DNA of 24,460 bases from a virus. The stretch is from the IMG/VR virus record IMGVR_UViG_3300042922_000181, positions 1 through 24,460 of that record; one strand, given 5' to 3'. The notes under the pieces were generated by a model, which was not told where the DNA came from, searched no databases, and saw only the letters and a program-made list of their open reading frames with translations. This document shows, in pieces, positions 12,174 to 19,476 of this stretch. Position 1 is the first letter of the stretch. Each line of letters starts with the position of its first letter. A program made the position numbers and the translations under genes.

Positions 12174-12776
12174 ATGCAGTCTACCCGCCCCATCCCCGAG
12201 CGCGTCCATGGGACTGCCGGTGGCTACACCAACTGGAATTGCCGGTGCGATTCCTGCCGCGACGCTTTCCGCGTCAAGCATTACGAGTACATGCAGCGTC
12301 GGAAGCAGAAGAAGCCACCGGCAGACGTTCATGGGACTCAGAAAGGTTACGAGGGTTGGGGTTGTCGATGCCAGCCCTGCCGTGAGGCTCGCGGGCAAGT
12401 GACCAACCAGGCCCGCGGACAGAAGTCGCCGTACATGTCGCGAGCCGACCGGCGCAAGAAGCGGGAGATTGAACGCGAGGAGGCTGAGCGGCGGCGAGCA
12501 GAAAGGCCGATCGTCTACAACACCGCCCATCAGCGCGTCCGGAACACTCGCGGAGCAGCGAAGGACCACACGTGCGAGTTCTGTGGTGCCCAGGCACAGG
12601 ACTGGTCGCTCAAAGCGGACGCGAAGGGAATGATTGTGACCATCCGTGCGAGCGGAACGGAGGAGCGGTATTCGGGGGACCCGATGGACTACAGACCCCT
12701 CTGCCGCCCCTGCCACGCAAACTACGACCGGCTAGCACGATTCCTCGGTCCGAAATTCGAGAAAGGTTGCTCCTAG
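12174..12776 (+). CDS. Zinc-module protein with C-terminal HNH-like fold
   Basis: A 200-aa protein. Residues 12-31 and 53-72 are two tandem copies of a module HGTxxGYxxWxCRCxxCRxA, 41 residues apart, each with three cysteines plus His, so each can hold a zinc ion. A charged helix (residues 90-112, RRKKREIEREEAERRR) links to a C-terminal zinc domain: CEFCGAQ (C134, C137) and YRPLCRPCHANYD (C177, C180, H181), the pattern of an HNH-like treble clef. Catalytic His and Asn are not certain, so it may bind DNA without cutting. It carries the shared leader and the same first codons as the gene at 9107. Confidence 0.82.
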   Translation: MQSTRPIPERVHGTAGGYTNWNCRCDSCRDAFRVKHYEYMQRRKQKKPPADVHGTQKGYEGWGCRCQPCREARGQVTNQARGQKSPYMSRADRRKKREIEREEAERRRAERPIVYNTAHQRVRNTRGAAKDHTCEFCGAQAQDWSLKADAKGMIVTIRASGTEERYSGDPMDYRPLCRPCHANYDRLARFLGPKFEKGCS

Positions 12777-13082
12777 CCTTGCGTAAGCCACGGCTTATAC
12801 TGTAGGATCGTCATGCCGGTGGTGAGCCATGTCTCCCGCCGGTTCGTCGTTTTACCGACTCCCCGCCGAGCGACCGAGTTACGCCGCCATGACGGGTTCG
12901 AGAAGGTCGGCACAGCAGCCGACCGCCCCACACAAACCGGAACCGCGCCCCCTTGCAAACCGCCGTTCCGTAAACGCGCAAGCCAGCGCCCACAAGGCGG
13001 CTGAGGTGTGCACCCCTTTTCTTCCGTTTCCGCGCCTCCTCGCGTTACGGGGGAGCGCACCACACCCTGGGGGTTTCTCCCG
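12777..13082 (+). other. 306-base stretch without a sure gene
   Basis: It begins with a perfect 6-bp palindrome with two-base spacer (TAAGCC/GGCTTA, 12784-12797) that overlaps a -10-like TATACT (12796-12801), so an operator-promoter is possible, though no good -35 is seen. Two overlapping + frames are open (12813-13004 and 12829-13095), but both encode Arg/Pro/Ser-rich proteins without domain character and lack a good ribosome binding site. The second would overlap the next gene by 13 bases, which is the only point in its favour. Confidence 0.4.
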
Positions 13083-13328
13083 ATGGACCCGATGATCGAC
13101 ATGCTGGCTGCGCCCCCCTCGGTGACACCGGTGGGGAAGTCGCGTATGGACGCATGGTTGGACACGCTCACCCCGGAGCGCCGCGAAGCAGTCCTCGCCG
13201 CTGCGGTGAACCGTCAGTGGGGTCACGCGGCCCTGATGGAAGCGCTCAGAGAGTACGGGGCGCCCGAAATGGCTGACACTTCCTTCGGGACGTGGCGGCG
13301 GAAGAAGGGGCTTCCCCGTGTCTCTTGA
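13083..13328 (+). CDS. 81-aa helix-turn-helix DNA-binding protein
   Basis: ATG 13083 is preferred, with a run of G (13068-13073) upstream; a frame from 13008 would add 25 residues of poor character. Residues 40-74 (RQWGHAALMEALREYGAP, then FGTWRRKKG) match the short HTH seen in actinophage proteins near packaging genes, with recognition helix around SFGTWRR. It overlaps the metallophosphoesterase start by 11 bases. It could be a small-terminase-like binder or a regulator. Confidence 0.75.
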   Translation: MDPMIDMLAAPPSVTPVGKSRMDAWLDTLTPERREAVLAAAVNRQWGHAALMEALREYGAPEMADTSFGTWRRKKGLPRVS

Positions 13329-14466
13329 AGAATCCCTCGCCAACCCGCCCGTCACCGTCCCCAGCAAGTATCAGAAGCGTGCTGAGTACGACACCGACAG
13401 CGGCAAGGGTGAAGGCGCAACCGGACCGGTTCGGGTGAAGATCACCGACCACCGACAGTTGCTCGAGCTCGCCGGATTCGACCCGGACAACTTCCGCATC
13501 GTGGGACGCATCGCCCAATGGACGAAAACGCACCATGACCGCGAAGACACCTACTCGTTCTTCTTCCAAACGGAGATCATCCGTGACGAAGAGGACGCCA
13601 TTGACCTGCCTGCCCTCTACGCCGAAGCAAAACGCAAACCGAGAAGCCCCATCAGGGGCACGGCTGACAGCCGAGTTACTGTCGTTGCACTTTCGGACGT
13701 TCAAGCGGGCAAGGTAGACCACCGGGGCGGCACGCCCGAACTCATCGACCGCCTCGCGGGGATGAGGGAGCGGCTCGCCGCCCACCTGAAGACCCGGAAA
13801 CCGTCAGCGACTGTCCTCGCTGAGGTGGGGGACTTGTTCGAAGGGTTCGAGTCGGGTGGAAACCCGATGTTCACCAACGACCTGTCTCTGTCGCAGCAGA
13901 TGGACCTTGCCGGAACCGAGCTCTACCGGTTCATCGAGGTCATGCAGCGTCACGGCCGCGTTGATGTCGTTGCGATCCCGTCGAACCACACACAGTGGAG
14001 GTCGGGTAAGCAGCAGCTCGGACGTGCCGGCGACGACCTTGGGCTGTTCGTCCACAAGCAGACCCGCAAGGTGGTTGAAGCCGCCGGGATTGACGCCCAC
14101 TGGACGTTCCCCGGCGACTACGACGAATCCGTTGTCATCGACATCCTCGGCACTGGCCTGGGCGTTGTCCACGGGAACCAATTCTCACCGGGACGCGCGG
14201 TCGATTGGTGGCAGAAGCAGCAGCACGGCGGAATGCCCACTGCACGCGCCGACATCCTCCTGACCGGCCATTACCACCACCTCACCGTCCTCCCCTCGGG
14301 CCGCAACCCGAACACAGGACGCCAGAAGTGGTGGCTTCAGGCTTGCACCACCGACAACGGATCCGCATGGTTCCGCAACGTCGGCGCAGGCGACAGCGAC
14401 GCAGGCCTCCTCGTCTTCGACATCACCGAAGACGGGTTCGACCTGTCATCCCTCACGGTCCTCTAG
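13318..14466 (+). CDS. Metallophosphoesterase (calcineurin-like)
   Basis: A 382-aa protein starting at GTG 13318 within the previous gene's end. From residue 120 it carries the metallophosphoesterase motifs in order: ALSDVQAGK (Asp127), AEVGDLFEG (Gly171-Asp172), IPSNHTQ (Asn223-His224), VVHGNQF (His285) and LTGHYHH (His318, His320), giving a two-metal site. The first 110 residues are a separate N-terminal region. Such enzymes in actinophages lie before the packaging genes and are usually given only as phosphoesterase; the substrate (nucleic acid ends or nucleotides) cannot be read from sequence. Confidence 0.88.
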   Translation: MSLEESLANPPVTVPSKYQKRAEYDTDSGKGEGATGPVRVKITDHRQLLELAGFDPDNFRIVGRIAQWTKTHHDREDTYSFFFQTEIIRDEEDAIDLPALYAEAKRKPRSPIRGTADSRVTVVALSDVQAGKVDHRGGTPELIDRLAGMRERLAAHLKTRKPSATVLAEVGDLFEGFESGGNPMFTNDLSLSQQMDLAGTELYRFIEVMQRHGRVDVVAIPSNHTQWRSGKQQLGRAGDDLGLFVHKQTRKVVEAAGIDAHWTFPGDYDESVVIDILGTGLGVVHGNQFSPGRAVDWWQKQQHGGMPTARADILLTGHYHHLTVLPSGRNPNTGRQKWWLQACTTDNGSAWFRNVGAGDSDAGLLVFDITEDGFDLSSLTVL

Positions 14467-14481
14467 ACGGGCGGTGTTGCC

Positions 14482-14679
14482 ATGTCTGAAGTTTGGGAGA
14501 AGTTGCGCCCTGACGCCTCCGATCGTTGCGACGGTTGTGGGGCGCAGGCGTACGTCATCTCTCGTGCGTACGGCACTCTCCTGCGCTGGTGTGTGCACGA
14601 CTGGCGGCGCAACGAGGAGAAGCTGCTCCCCGCTGTGACTGAACTCCACGACTACTCGTTTCTCCTTGAGGATCTGTGA
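14482..14679 (+). CDS. DUF7455-like small zinc protein
   Basis: A 65-aa protein with DRCDGCGAQAYVISRAYGTL followed by LRWCVHDW: a C-x2-C pair, then C-x-H after an aromatic strand. This is the layout of the actinobacterial DUF7455 family (DRCDRCGAxAYV...FCxHH). It probably holds one zinc ion in a treble-clef fold; function unknown. Its ATG at 14482 lacks a strong ribosome binding site (GGGCGG at 14469-14474 is the best). Confidence 0.78.
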   Translation: MSEVWEKLRPDASDRCDGCGAQAYVISRAYGTLLRWCVHDWRRNEEKLLPAVTELHDYSFLLEDL

Positions 14680-14837
14680 TGTCCCGGGACCGTTGCCCAG
14701 TGACACTTGTCCTCGACTTCGACTCCCTGTTCTGTGTGCTCCACTCCGGACACCCCGGTTTACACATGGGCGAGGGCGACGGGGGACGTTTCCACTGGAT
14801 CGAACAAGTCACCCAGGCTAAAGATGCGCGAGGTTAG
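14679..14837 (+). CDS. 52-aa hypothetical protein (competes with 14707-14940)
   Basis: ATG 14679 shares a base with the previous stop (TGATG), the junction used by real genes here. The protein reads MSRDRCPVTLVLDFDSLFCV and then turns Gly- and His-rich. It overlaps the frame at 14707, and base composition by codon position does not decide between them. If this one is real, the next gene would start at ATG 14824. Confidence 0.4.
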   Translation: MSRDRCPVTLVLDFDSLFCVLHSGHPGLHMGEGDGGRFHWIEQVTQAKDARG

Positions 14838-14940
14838 CGGCGTGGCTCAATACGAATGCCCAGAATGCACACGCACCTGGTCGACGGAAGCCGCAAGGGA
14901 TTCGTGCTGTGACGAACGATTCGAGAAGGGCATCGACTGA
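14707..14940 (+). CDS. Zinc-finger protein, start uncertain
   Basis: The C-terminal part is convincing: QYECPECTRTWSTEAARDSCCDE is the short CPxC finger common in phages. The frame opens at TTG 14707 just after a stop (14701-14703), giving 77 aa with an extra CSVC pair at the N-terminus that could complete a zinc site. ATG 14824 would give 38 aa and avoid overlap with the competing frame at 14679. Its stop overlaps the next start (TGATG at 14940), so the 3' end is secure. Confidence 0.6.
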   Translation: MSSTSTPCSVCSTPDTPVYTWARATGDVSTGSNKSPRLKMREVSGVAQYECPECTRTWSTEAARDSCCDERFEKGID

Positions 14941-15152
14941 TGAGTAAGCAGGTCCTTGATGATGCCCGCTCCGCGTACATGGCATGGAAGGAAACAGCGC
15001 AAGGCTCATACCTTGAACGCACCCTTGCCGACGCGATCGTCCGAGACATTGTTCCCGCACTGATCGCCGCCGCAGAACGCAAACCGTTACCCCTCGGATT
15101 CACTGATGTCACCGAGCTCGGAAACGACACCGAGATAGATACTGAAGACTGA
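14940..15152 (+). CDS. 70-aa helical hypothetical protein
   Basis: Starts at ATG 14940, sharing a base with the preceding stop. The protein is helical (KQVLDDARSAYMAWKETAQ, ADAIVRDIVPALIAAAERK) with an acidic C-terminus ending DTEIDTED. It is the last gene before the tRNA. No family or catalytic motif recognised. A 54-base gap follows, holding a small hairpin (CGTCG/CGACG near 15175-15191). Confidence 0.72.
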   Translation: MSKQVLDDARSAYMAWKETAQGSYLERTLADAIVRDIVPALIAAAERKPLPLGFTDVTELGNDTEIDTED

Positions 15153-15206
15153 CCTGTAGGGGGTTCCTGTATCTCGTCGCGGGTGACGACGCAAACCACA
15201 CCCACC

Positions 15207-15281
15207 GGTTCTGTAGCTCCAATACGGTTAGAGCCCCGCTTGTTTGGCGGGAGGTTGCGGGTTCAAACCCCGTCAGAACCG
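15207..15281 (+). tRNA. tRNA, probably Asn (anticodon GTT)
   Basis: Full cloverleaf: acceptor GGTTCTG/CAGAACC (15207-15213/15274-15280), D arm GCTC/GAGC with GG in its 11-base loop, anticodon stem CCCGC/GCGGG (15235-15239/15247-15251) with loop TTGTTTG, T arm GCGGG/CCCGT with loop TTCAAAC (15262-15268), discriminator G15281. The anticodon GTT (15242-15244) and G73 fit Asn. Oddities: no base 26 between D and anticodon stems, T at position 37 and no encoded CCA. It lies 36 bases before an HNH gene. Confidence 0.88.
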
Positions 15282-15317
15282 CAAGAACAAACTTTCCCTT
15301 CGACTCATGGAGCGCAC

Positions 15318-15662
15318 ATGCGTGTCTGTTCCGTGCATGGCTGCCCCACCCTGTACCCCTCAACCGAGGGCAGCAGGTGCCCCGCCCATAGGCGGCAGGC
15401 GAGAGCAGCACGCACCGACAACACCGTGTACTCAACACGTGGACACAGAACCTTCCGAACCGCAGTCCTCACCCGAGACCCCATCTGCACCCTCTGTCAC
15501 CTAGCAGTCAGCACTGTCGCTGACCACTACCCACGCACACGCAGAGAACTCGTAGCTCAAGGACTAGACCCGAACGCACCCGAACATGGACGTGGTCTAT
15601 GTGCTCCCTGCCACAACAAGTGGACAGCACAGTCCTCCCCAGGAGGCTGGCACACCCACTAG
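15318..15662 (+). CDS. HNH endonuclease next to terminase
   Basis: ATG 15318 follows GGAG (15309-15312), giving 114 aa; the longer frame from 15183 would run through the tRNA and is rejected. N-terminal cysteines (C4, C9, C21, H24) form a small zinc finger. The HNH core has CTLC (C57, C60), TVADHYPRTRREL (Asp69-His70) and GLCAPCHNKWT (C95, C98, H99, Asn100). HNH proteins beside the terminase, as in HK97 gp74, assist cos cleavage and packaging; position and size suggest that role here rather than a mobile gene. Confidence 0.88.
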   Translation: MRVCSVHGCPTLYPSTEGSRCPAHRRQARAARTDNTVYSTRGHRTFRTAVLTRDPICTLCHLAVSTVADHYPRTRRELVAQGLDPNAPEHGRGLCAPCHNKWTAQSSPGGWHTH

Positions 15663-15683
15663 AGGGGTGGGGGAGGGGCCACG
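15663..15683 (+). other. G-rich tract between HNH and packaging genes
   Basis: Immediately after the HNH stop lie three runs of four or five G separated by single bases (15664-15678). The tract also supplies the ribosome binding site of the gene at 15684. It is a candidate cos or packaging-recognition region or a quadruplex-forming site; neither is shown. Confidence 0.3.
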
Positions 15684-15812
15684 ATGCCCCTAGGCCAGAG
15701 AGTCGCCGGTGAGGTGCGAAAAACCACGAGCGGGTTCAAAACGTTTGCAAGGCCCCCTTTTCCGTGGTCGCGTGATGCGGCCCAGCGTGATGCTGAGGAT
15801 GTGATGTCATGA
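15684..15812 (+). CDS. 42-aa small protein before the terminase
   Basis: A short frame from ATG 15684, five bases after a strong G/A-rich ribosome binding site, to a TGA that overlaps the small terminase ATG (ATGA at 15809). The product is basic at the start (GQRVAGEVRKTTSGF), then has RPPFPWSRDAAQRDAEDV. It looks like a linear, Pro/Trp-containing peptide with a short helix. Coupling to the terminase suggests a packaging or regulatory peptide, by context only. Confidence 0.68.
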   Translation: MPLGQRVAGEVRKTTSGFKTFARPPFPWSRDAAQRDAEDVMS

Positions 15813-16336
15813 CTTCTGGTGGAGCTCGTGCCCGTAGTGGGCCTGCACCTGACCCGAACTCGTACCGGTCGATGGACAAGGACTGGATTGATCTTCCCGC
15901 TGCCGGTTACGCGGGTGAAGTTCCGGAGTTCCCGCTGCCTCGAGCGATTCAGTTCAACACGTACTTCGAAAACGGTAAGAAGGTGACCGAGCCTGACGAT
16001 GGCGAGACCGCCGCCGTGTGGGATGCAGAGCTGGACCTGTGGGCGGAGCTTTGGTCGAAGCCGCAGGGTGCCGCTTGGGCGTCCCTCGGGTTGAAGTTCC
16101 AAGTAGCCGCCTACGTGCGCGCCTTCCTTGAGTCCGTCAAGGCTGACGCGGTCTCGGGTTTGAAGACCGCCGTGCTGCGAATGGAGACCGAGCTGGGTCT
16201 TTCGATCGCTGGGATGCGGCAGAACGGTTGGCGCATCTCTGACGGTACTGCTGCGGCGCCGGCTCAGTCTGCTCCTGCGGCACGTAAGACGTCGTCGGGT
16301 GACTGGCTGAAGGCTGTCTCCGTTGAAGGGGCCTGA
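15809..16336 (+). CDS. terS: Terminase small subunit
   Basis: A 175-aa protein directly before the large terminase. It begins with GGARARSGPAPDP, then LPAAGYAGEVPEFPLP, the N-terminal signature of the P27-like small terminases of actinophages, followed by an all-helical oligomerisation region (AVWDAELDLWAELW, VAAYVRAFLESVKA). The C-terminus is Ala/Ser-rich. It recognises phage DNA and hands it to the motor. Start in an ATGA overlap; stop lies 14 bases inside the next gene. Confidence 0.85.
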   Translation: MTSGGARARSGPAPDPNSYRSMDKDWIDLPAAGYAGEVPEFPLPRAIQFNTYFENGKKVTEPDDGETAAVWDAELDLWAELWSKPQGAAWASLGLKFQVAAYVRAFLESVKADAVSGLKTAVLRMETELGLSIAGMRQNGWRISDGTAAAPAQSAPAARKTSSGDWLKAVSVEGA

Positions 16337-17972
16337 TTACAAGATTCCTCCCCGCACGCGTTCGCTCGGTTACTTGGGCATGTGGTGGATTGAGAACCAC
16401 TGTGTTGTCCCTGAGGGTGAAACCGCTGGTGACCCGTTTGCGCCGACCCTGGACCATCGGGTGTGGTTGGCGAACTGGTATGAGGTTCGTCCGAACGCGA
16501 AGCCTGGTGAACGTAACGTGGCCTTCCGGTATCGGACGGGTCAGTGGATGGCTGCCCAGAAGGTGGGTAAGTCGCCGGGTGTTGCCGCTGAGACGTGCCT
16601 CGAGTTCGTCGGCCCTGCCCTGTTCGACGGGTGGGCGGTAGAGGGCGACTACTACGCGTGTGCGGATCATGGTTGCCCGTGCGGTGGCATCTACTTCTAC
16701 GAGGTAGGCGAACCGAAGGGGCGTCACTGGCCCACACCGCGCATCCAGCTTGCCGCGGTCGTTGAGGATCAGGTGGAGAACACCTGGGGTGCGCTTATCC
16801 CGATGATCGACTCCGGGCCGTTGTCGAACATGATCCGTACCGGTGAGGCGTTCATTCGTCACCCAAACCGGAACCGTGACTCTCGAGTCGAAATCGTCAC
16901 GTCTAAGGCTGACGGCAAGCTTGGTGCTCGTATCTCTGCCGGCAAGTGTGATGAGACGGGCCTTTGGACTGACTCGAACAAGATGAAGAAGTTCATGCGC
17001 ACGCTGCGTCGTGGTGCGGCCGGTATGGGTGGGCGGGTATCCGAGACCACAAACCCGTACGACCCGGCTGAGGCGTCGCAGGCGCAGGACACACACGAGT
17101 CGAAGCGTAAGGACGTTCTCAAGCACTACTTCCCGCCGCCAGCCAACCTTCGGTTCGATCTGAAGAAGGACCGGGCGTTGATCTTCGCGTTCAACTATGG
17201 CGGTTCGCCGTGGGTGGATCAGAGGTCGATTGAGGCGGAGGCGTCGGCGCTTGCTGAGGCGAATCCCGCTGAGGCCGAGCGGTTCTTCGGCAACCGGATC
17301 GTCGCTGGTTCGGGTTCCTGGTTCGACATGACGAAGTGGGCTGACCGGAAGGTCAAAACCCCCATTACGGTCTCGGCGCGGACGAAAGTGTGTGCCGGGT
17401 TCGACGGGTCGAATAACGACGACCACACCGGTATTCGGCTTGAAACCCTTGACGGCTACCAGTTCACCCCGACGTATGGGGATGCGCGCCGGAAGACGCA
17501 TTGGCGACCGCAGGACTGGGACGGGCGAATCCCACGTGCCGAGGTTATGGCTGCGTGGTCACAGATCGCTTCTGAGTTCGAGATCGTGCGCGCCTACCTG
17601 GATCCGGCGTTTTGGGAGTCCGAGGCCGACAACCTTGCGGCTGAGCATGGCGACAAGGTGTTCATCAAGTGGGCGACGAACCGGCTGAATCCGATGCATG
17701 CGGCGCTCGAGCGATTCCGCACTGACGTGTACAACGTCGAGTCGGACTTCAGGCACGACGGGGACGTGGATGTCGAAGCGCACCTGCGTAACGCGATCCT
17801 CCGCGCCCGTGGTGTCGACCCGGCGACGGGAATCAACCGGTACTTCATTGGCAAACCGACCGATCCCCAGAAGATCGACCTCGCTATGACCTCTGTGCTG
17901 GCGCATGAAGCCCGCATGGATGCCATCGCGGACGGCGCACTCGCGACCTCGGACAACTTCATCTACTACTGA
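16323..17972 (+). CDS. terL: Terminase large subunit
   Basis: A 549-aa packaging motor and nuclease. ATPase motifs: Walker A-like QKVGKSPGVAA at 79-89, Walker B with Asp210-Glu211 in AGKCDETGLW, and the coupling motif ETTNPYDP at 241-248. Nuclease residues: FDGSNNDDH (Asp361), YLDPAFWESEAD (Asp427), KIDLAMTSVLAHEA (Asp519). A Cys/His cluster CADHGCPC at 113-120 lies between Walker A and B. The start is TTG 16323; the next candidate, ATG 16380, would drop 19 residues but keep all motifs. It is coupled to terS by a 14-base overlap. Confidence 0.93.
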   Translation: MKGPDYKIPPRTRSLGYLGMWWIENHCVVPEGETAGDPFAPTLDHRVWLANWYEVRPNAKPGERNVAFRYRTGQWMAAQKVGKSPGVAAETCLEFVGPALFDGWAVEGDYYACADHGCPCGGIYFYEVGEPKGRHWPTPRIQLAAVVEDQVENTWGALIPMIDSGPLSNMIRTGEAFIRHPNRNRDSRVEIVTSKADGKLGARISAGKCDETGLWTDSNKMKKFMRTLRRGAAGMGGRVSETTNPYDPAEASQAQDTHESKRKDVLKHYFPPPANLRFDLKKDRALIFAFNYGGSPWVDQRSIEAEASALAEANPAEAERFFGNRIVAGSGSWFDMTKWADRKVKTPITVSARTKVCAGFDGSNNDDHTGIRLETLDGYQFTPTYGDARRKTHWRPQDWDGRIPRAEVMAAWSQIASEFEIVRAYLDPAFWESEADNLAAEHGDKVFIKWATNRLNPMHAALERFRTDVYNVESDFRHDGDVDVEAHLRNAILRARGVDPATGINRYFIGKPTDPQKIDLAMTSVLAHEARMDAIADGALATSDNFIYY

Positions 17973-17988
17973 CCCTTCAGGAGGGCGC

Positions 17989-19476
17989 ATGGACGCGGAT
18001 GCCGCCCGGAAACTAACGCAGCGTATCTACACCCGACTGAACAACCGTCGACCCGACATTGAGCGGGCGGAGAAGTATTACGAGGGCGACCAGCCCCTCA
18101 ACTTCGCGACGGAGGAGTGGAAGAAGGCGAACGCGGCGCGTTACGCGGACTTCTCGGACAACTGGTGCGGCACGGTGGTGAACGCGGAAGCGGAACGACT
18201 GAAGCCCATCGGTGTTACAAACATGCCGAAGGTGGCTGGGGCGAAGCTGTGGGACTCGTTGATGATGAACGAGTTTGATGCGCAGTTCTCGCAGGGTGCT
18301 GTAACCGCGCTCACTGCCAAGCGGTGTTTCGTGATCGTCTGGGGCGACGCGTCGGGGGAGCCTATCGTCACGTTCGAGCATCCCTCGAGCGTCGAGATTG
18401 AGTACGACTGGGAGAACCCGCGCCTGCGGACGGCCGCGTTGAAGACGTGGGTCGACGAGTCTGAAGAGTACGCGACCCTGTACACGGCGGACGAGGTTTG
18501 GAAGTGGATTCGTCCGCGGGTAACGCCGCCGAACGAGCTCGAGTCAATGTCGGAGCAGCAGCGGCAGGAATACGCCGCTTCGGGTGGTTGGTTGCCGCGC
18601 GACGGTGTGTCGGATGACTCTTGGCCGCTTACGAACCCGTTGGGTGTTGTGCCGGTTGTGGAGATCGCGAACCGGCCGACGCTCAAGGGCGACCCGCTGT
18701 CCGAGATCCAGGGTGTAATGCCCATGCAGGACGCGATCAACCTTCTGTGGGCGTACCTGTTCCTCGCGGCGGACTATGCGTCGATGGACGCGCGCGTGAT
18801 GCTGGGCACTCAGCCTCCGACTGTCCCGGTTCTGGACAAGGAGACGGGCGCGGTCATTGGGCAGCGCCCCGTGGACATGAAGGACCTCCGCGAGAAGCGG
18901 CTACTCACCATCACGGGCGACAACGCCAGGATCGACTCATGGGAGGCTGCTCGCCTCGACATCTTCACGGACACAATCGAGATTGCAGTGGGGCATATTG
19001 CGGCGCAGACCCGCACGCCCCCGCACTACCTTGTGGCGAACAAGGGGATCTCGAACCTGTCTGGTGATGCGCTGAAGTCGGCGGAGATCGGTCTGAACAA
19101 GAAGGCCGGCGAGTTCATCACTTTCACGGACCCGCAACTGCGGGAGGTGCTGCGGCTGGTGGCGCTCGTGAAGGGCGAGGCGAAGACAGCGCAGGCAACC
19201 CGTCTAGCGAAGATCGTCTGGGATTCCCCGGAGATCCGGTCGGAGGCGCAGCTTGCCGACGCGCTGCTGAAGAAGCGGCAGATGGGTTACCCGTTCGAGT
19301 ATCTGCTGGAGCTTGACGGCCGGTCGCCGCAGGAGATCAAGCGGATTCTCAAGATGCGTGCGGCCGAACTGGATGACCCGCAGATCACGGCGGCGATGAG
19401 GGGGCTTGATGGTTCCTCAGGCGTCGAAGGATCAGTACCAGAAACAGGCGGCGATAGCGGCGACGACGGCAGCTAG
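17989..19476 (+). CDS. Portal protein (SPP1 gp6-like)
   Basis: A 495-aa protein behind AGGAGGG (17979-17985). The N-terminus (ARKLTQRIYTRLNNRR, then AEKYYEGDQPLNFAT) and the region DNWCGTVVNAEAERL match SPP1 gp6-type portals of actinophages. The later LLWAYLFLAADYASM and HIAAQTRTPPHYLVAN segments are the stem and wing of that family. Twelve copies form the ring at the capsid vertex through which DNA moves. The last 68 bases overlap the MuF gene in another frame, giving a Gly/Ser/Asp-rich tail. Confidence 0.9.
   Translation: MDADAARKLTQRIYTRLNNRRPDIERAEKYYEGDQPLNFATEEWKKANAARYADFSDNWCGTVVNAEAERLKPIGVTNMPKVAGAKLWDSLMMNEFDAQFSQGAVTALTAKRCFVIVWGDASGEPIVTFEHPSSVEIEYDWENPRLRTAALKTWVDESEEYATLYTADEVWKWIRPRVTPPNELESMSEQQRQEYAASGGWLPRDGVSDDSWPLTNPLGVVPVVEIANRPTLKGDPLSEIQGVMPMQDAINLLWAYLFLAADYASMDARVMLGTQPPTVPVLDKETGAVIGQRPVDMKDLREKRLLTITGDNARIDSWEAARLDIFTDTIEIAVGHIAAQTRTPPHYLVANKGISNLSGDALKSAEIGLNKKAGEFITFTDPQLREVLRLVALVKGEAKTAQATRLAKIVWDSPEIRSEAQLADALLKKRQMGYPFEYLLELDGRSPQEIKRILKMRAAELDDPQITAAMRGLDGSSGVEGSVPETGGDSGDDGS

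Noticed and set aside
15183-15317. Longer HNH protein starting at 15183
   Set aside because: It would translate straight through the tRNA; ATG 15318 has a ribosome binding site and starts at the zinc finger.
16137-17501. Long minus-strand open frame (454 codons) opposite the terminase
   Set aside because: The plus strand encodes terL with all motifs; long antisense frames are expected in GC-rich genes.
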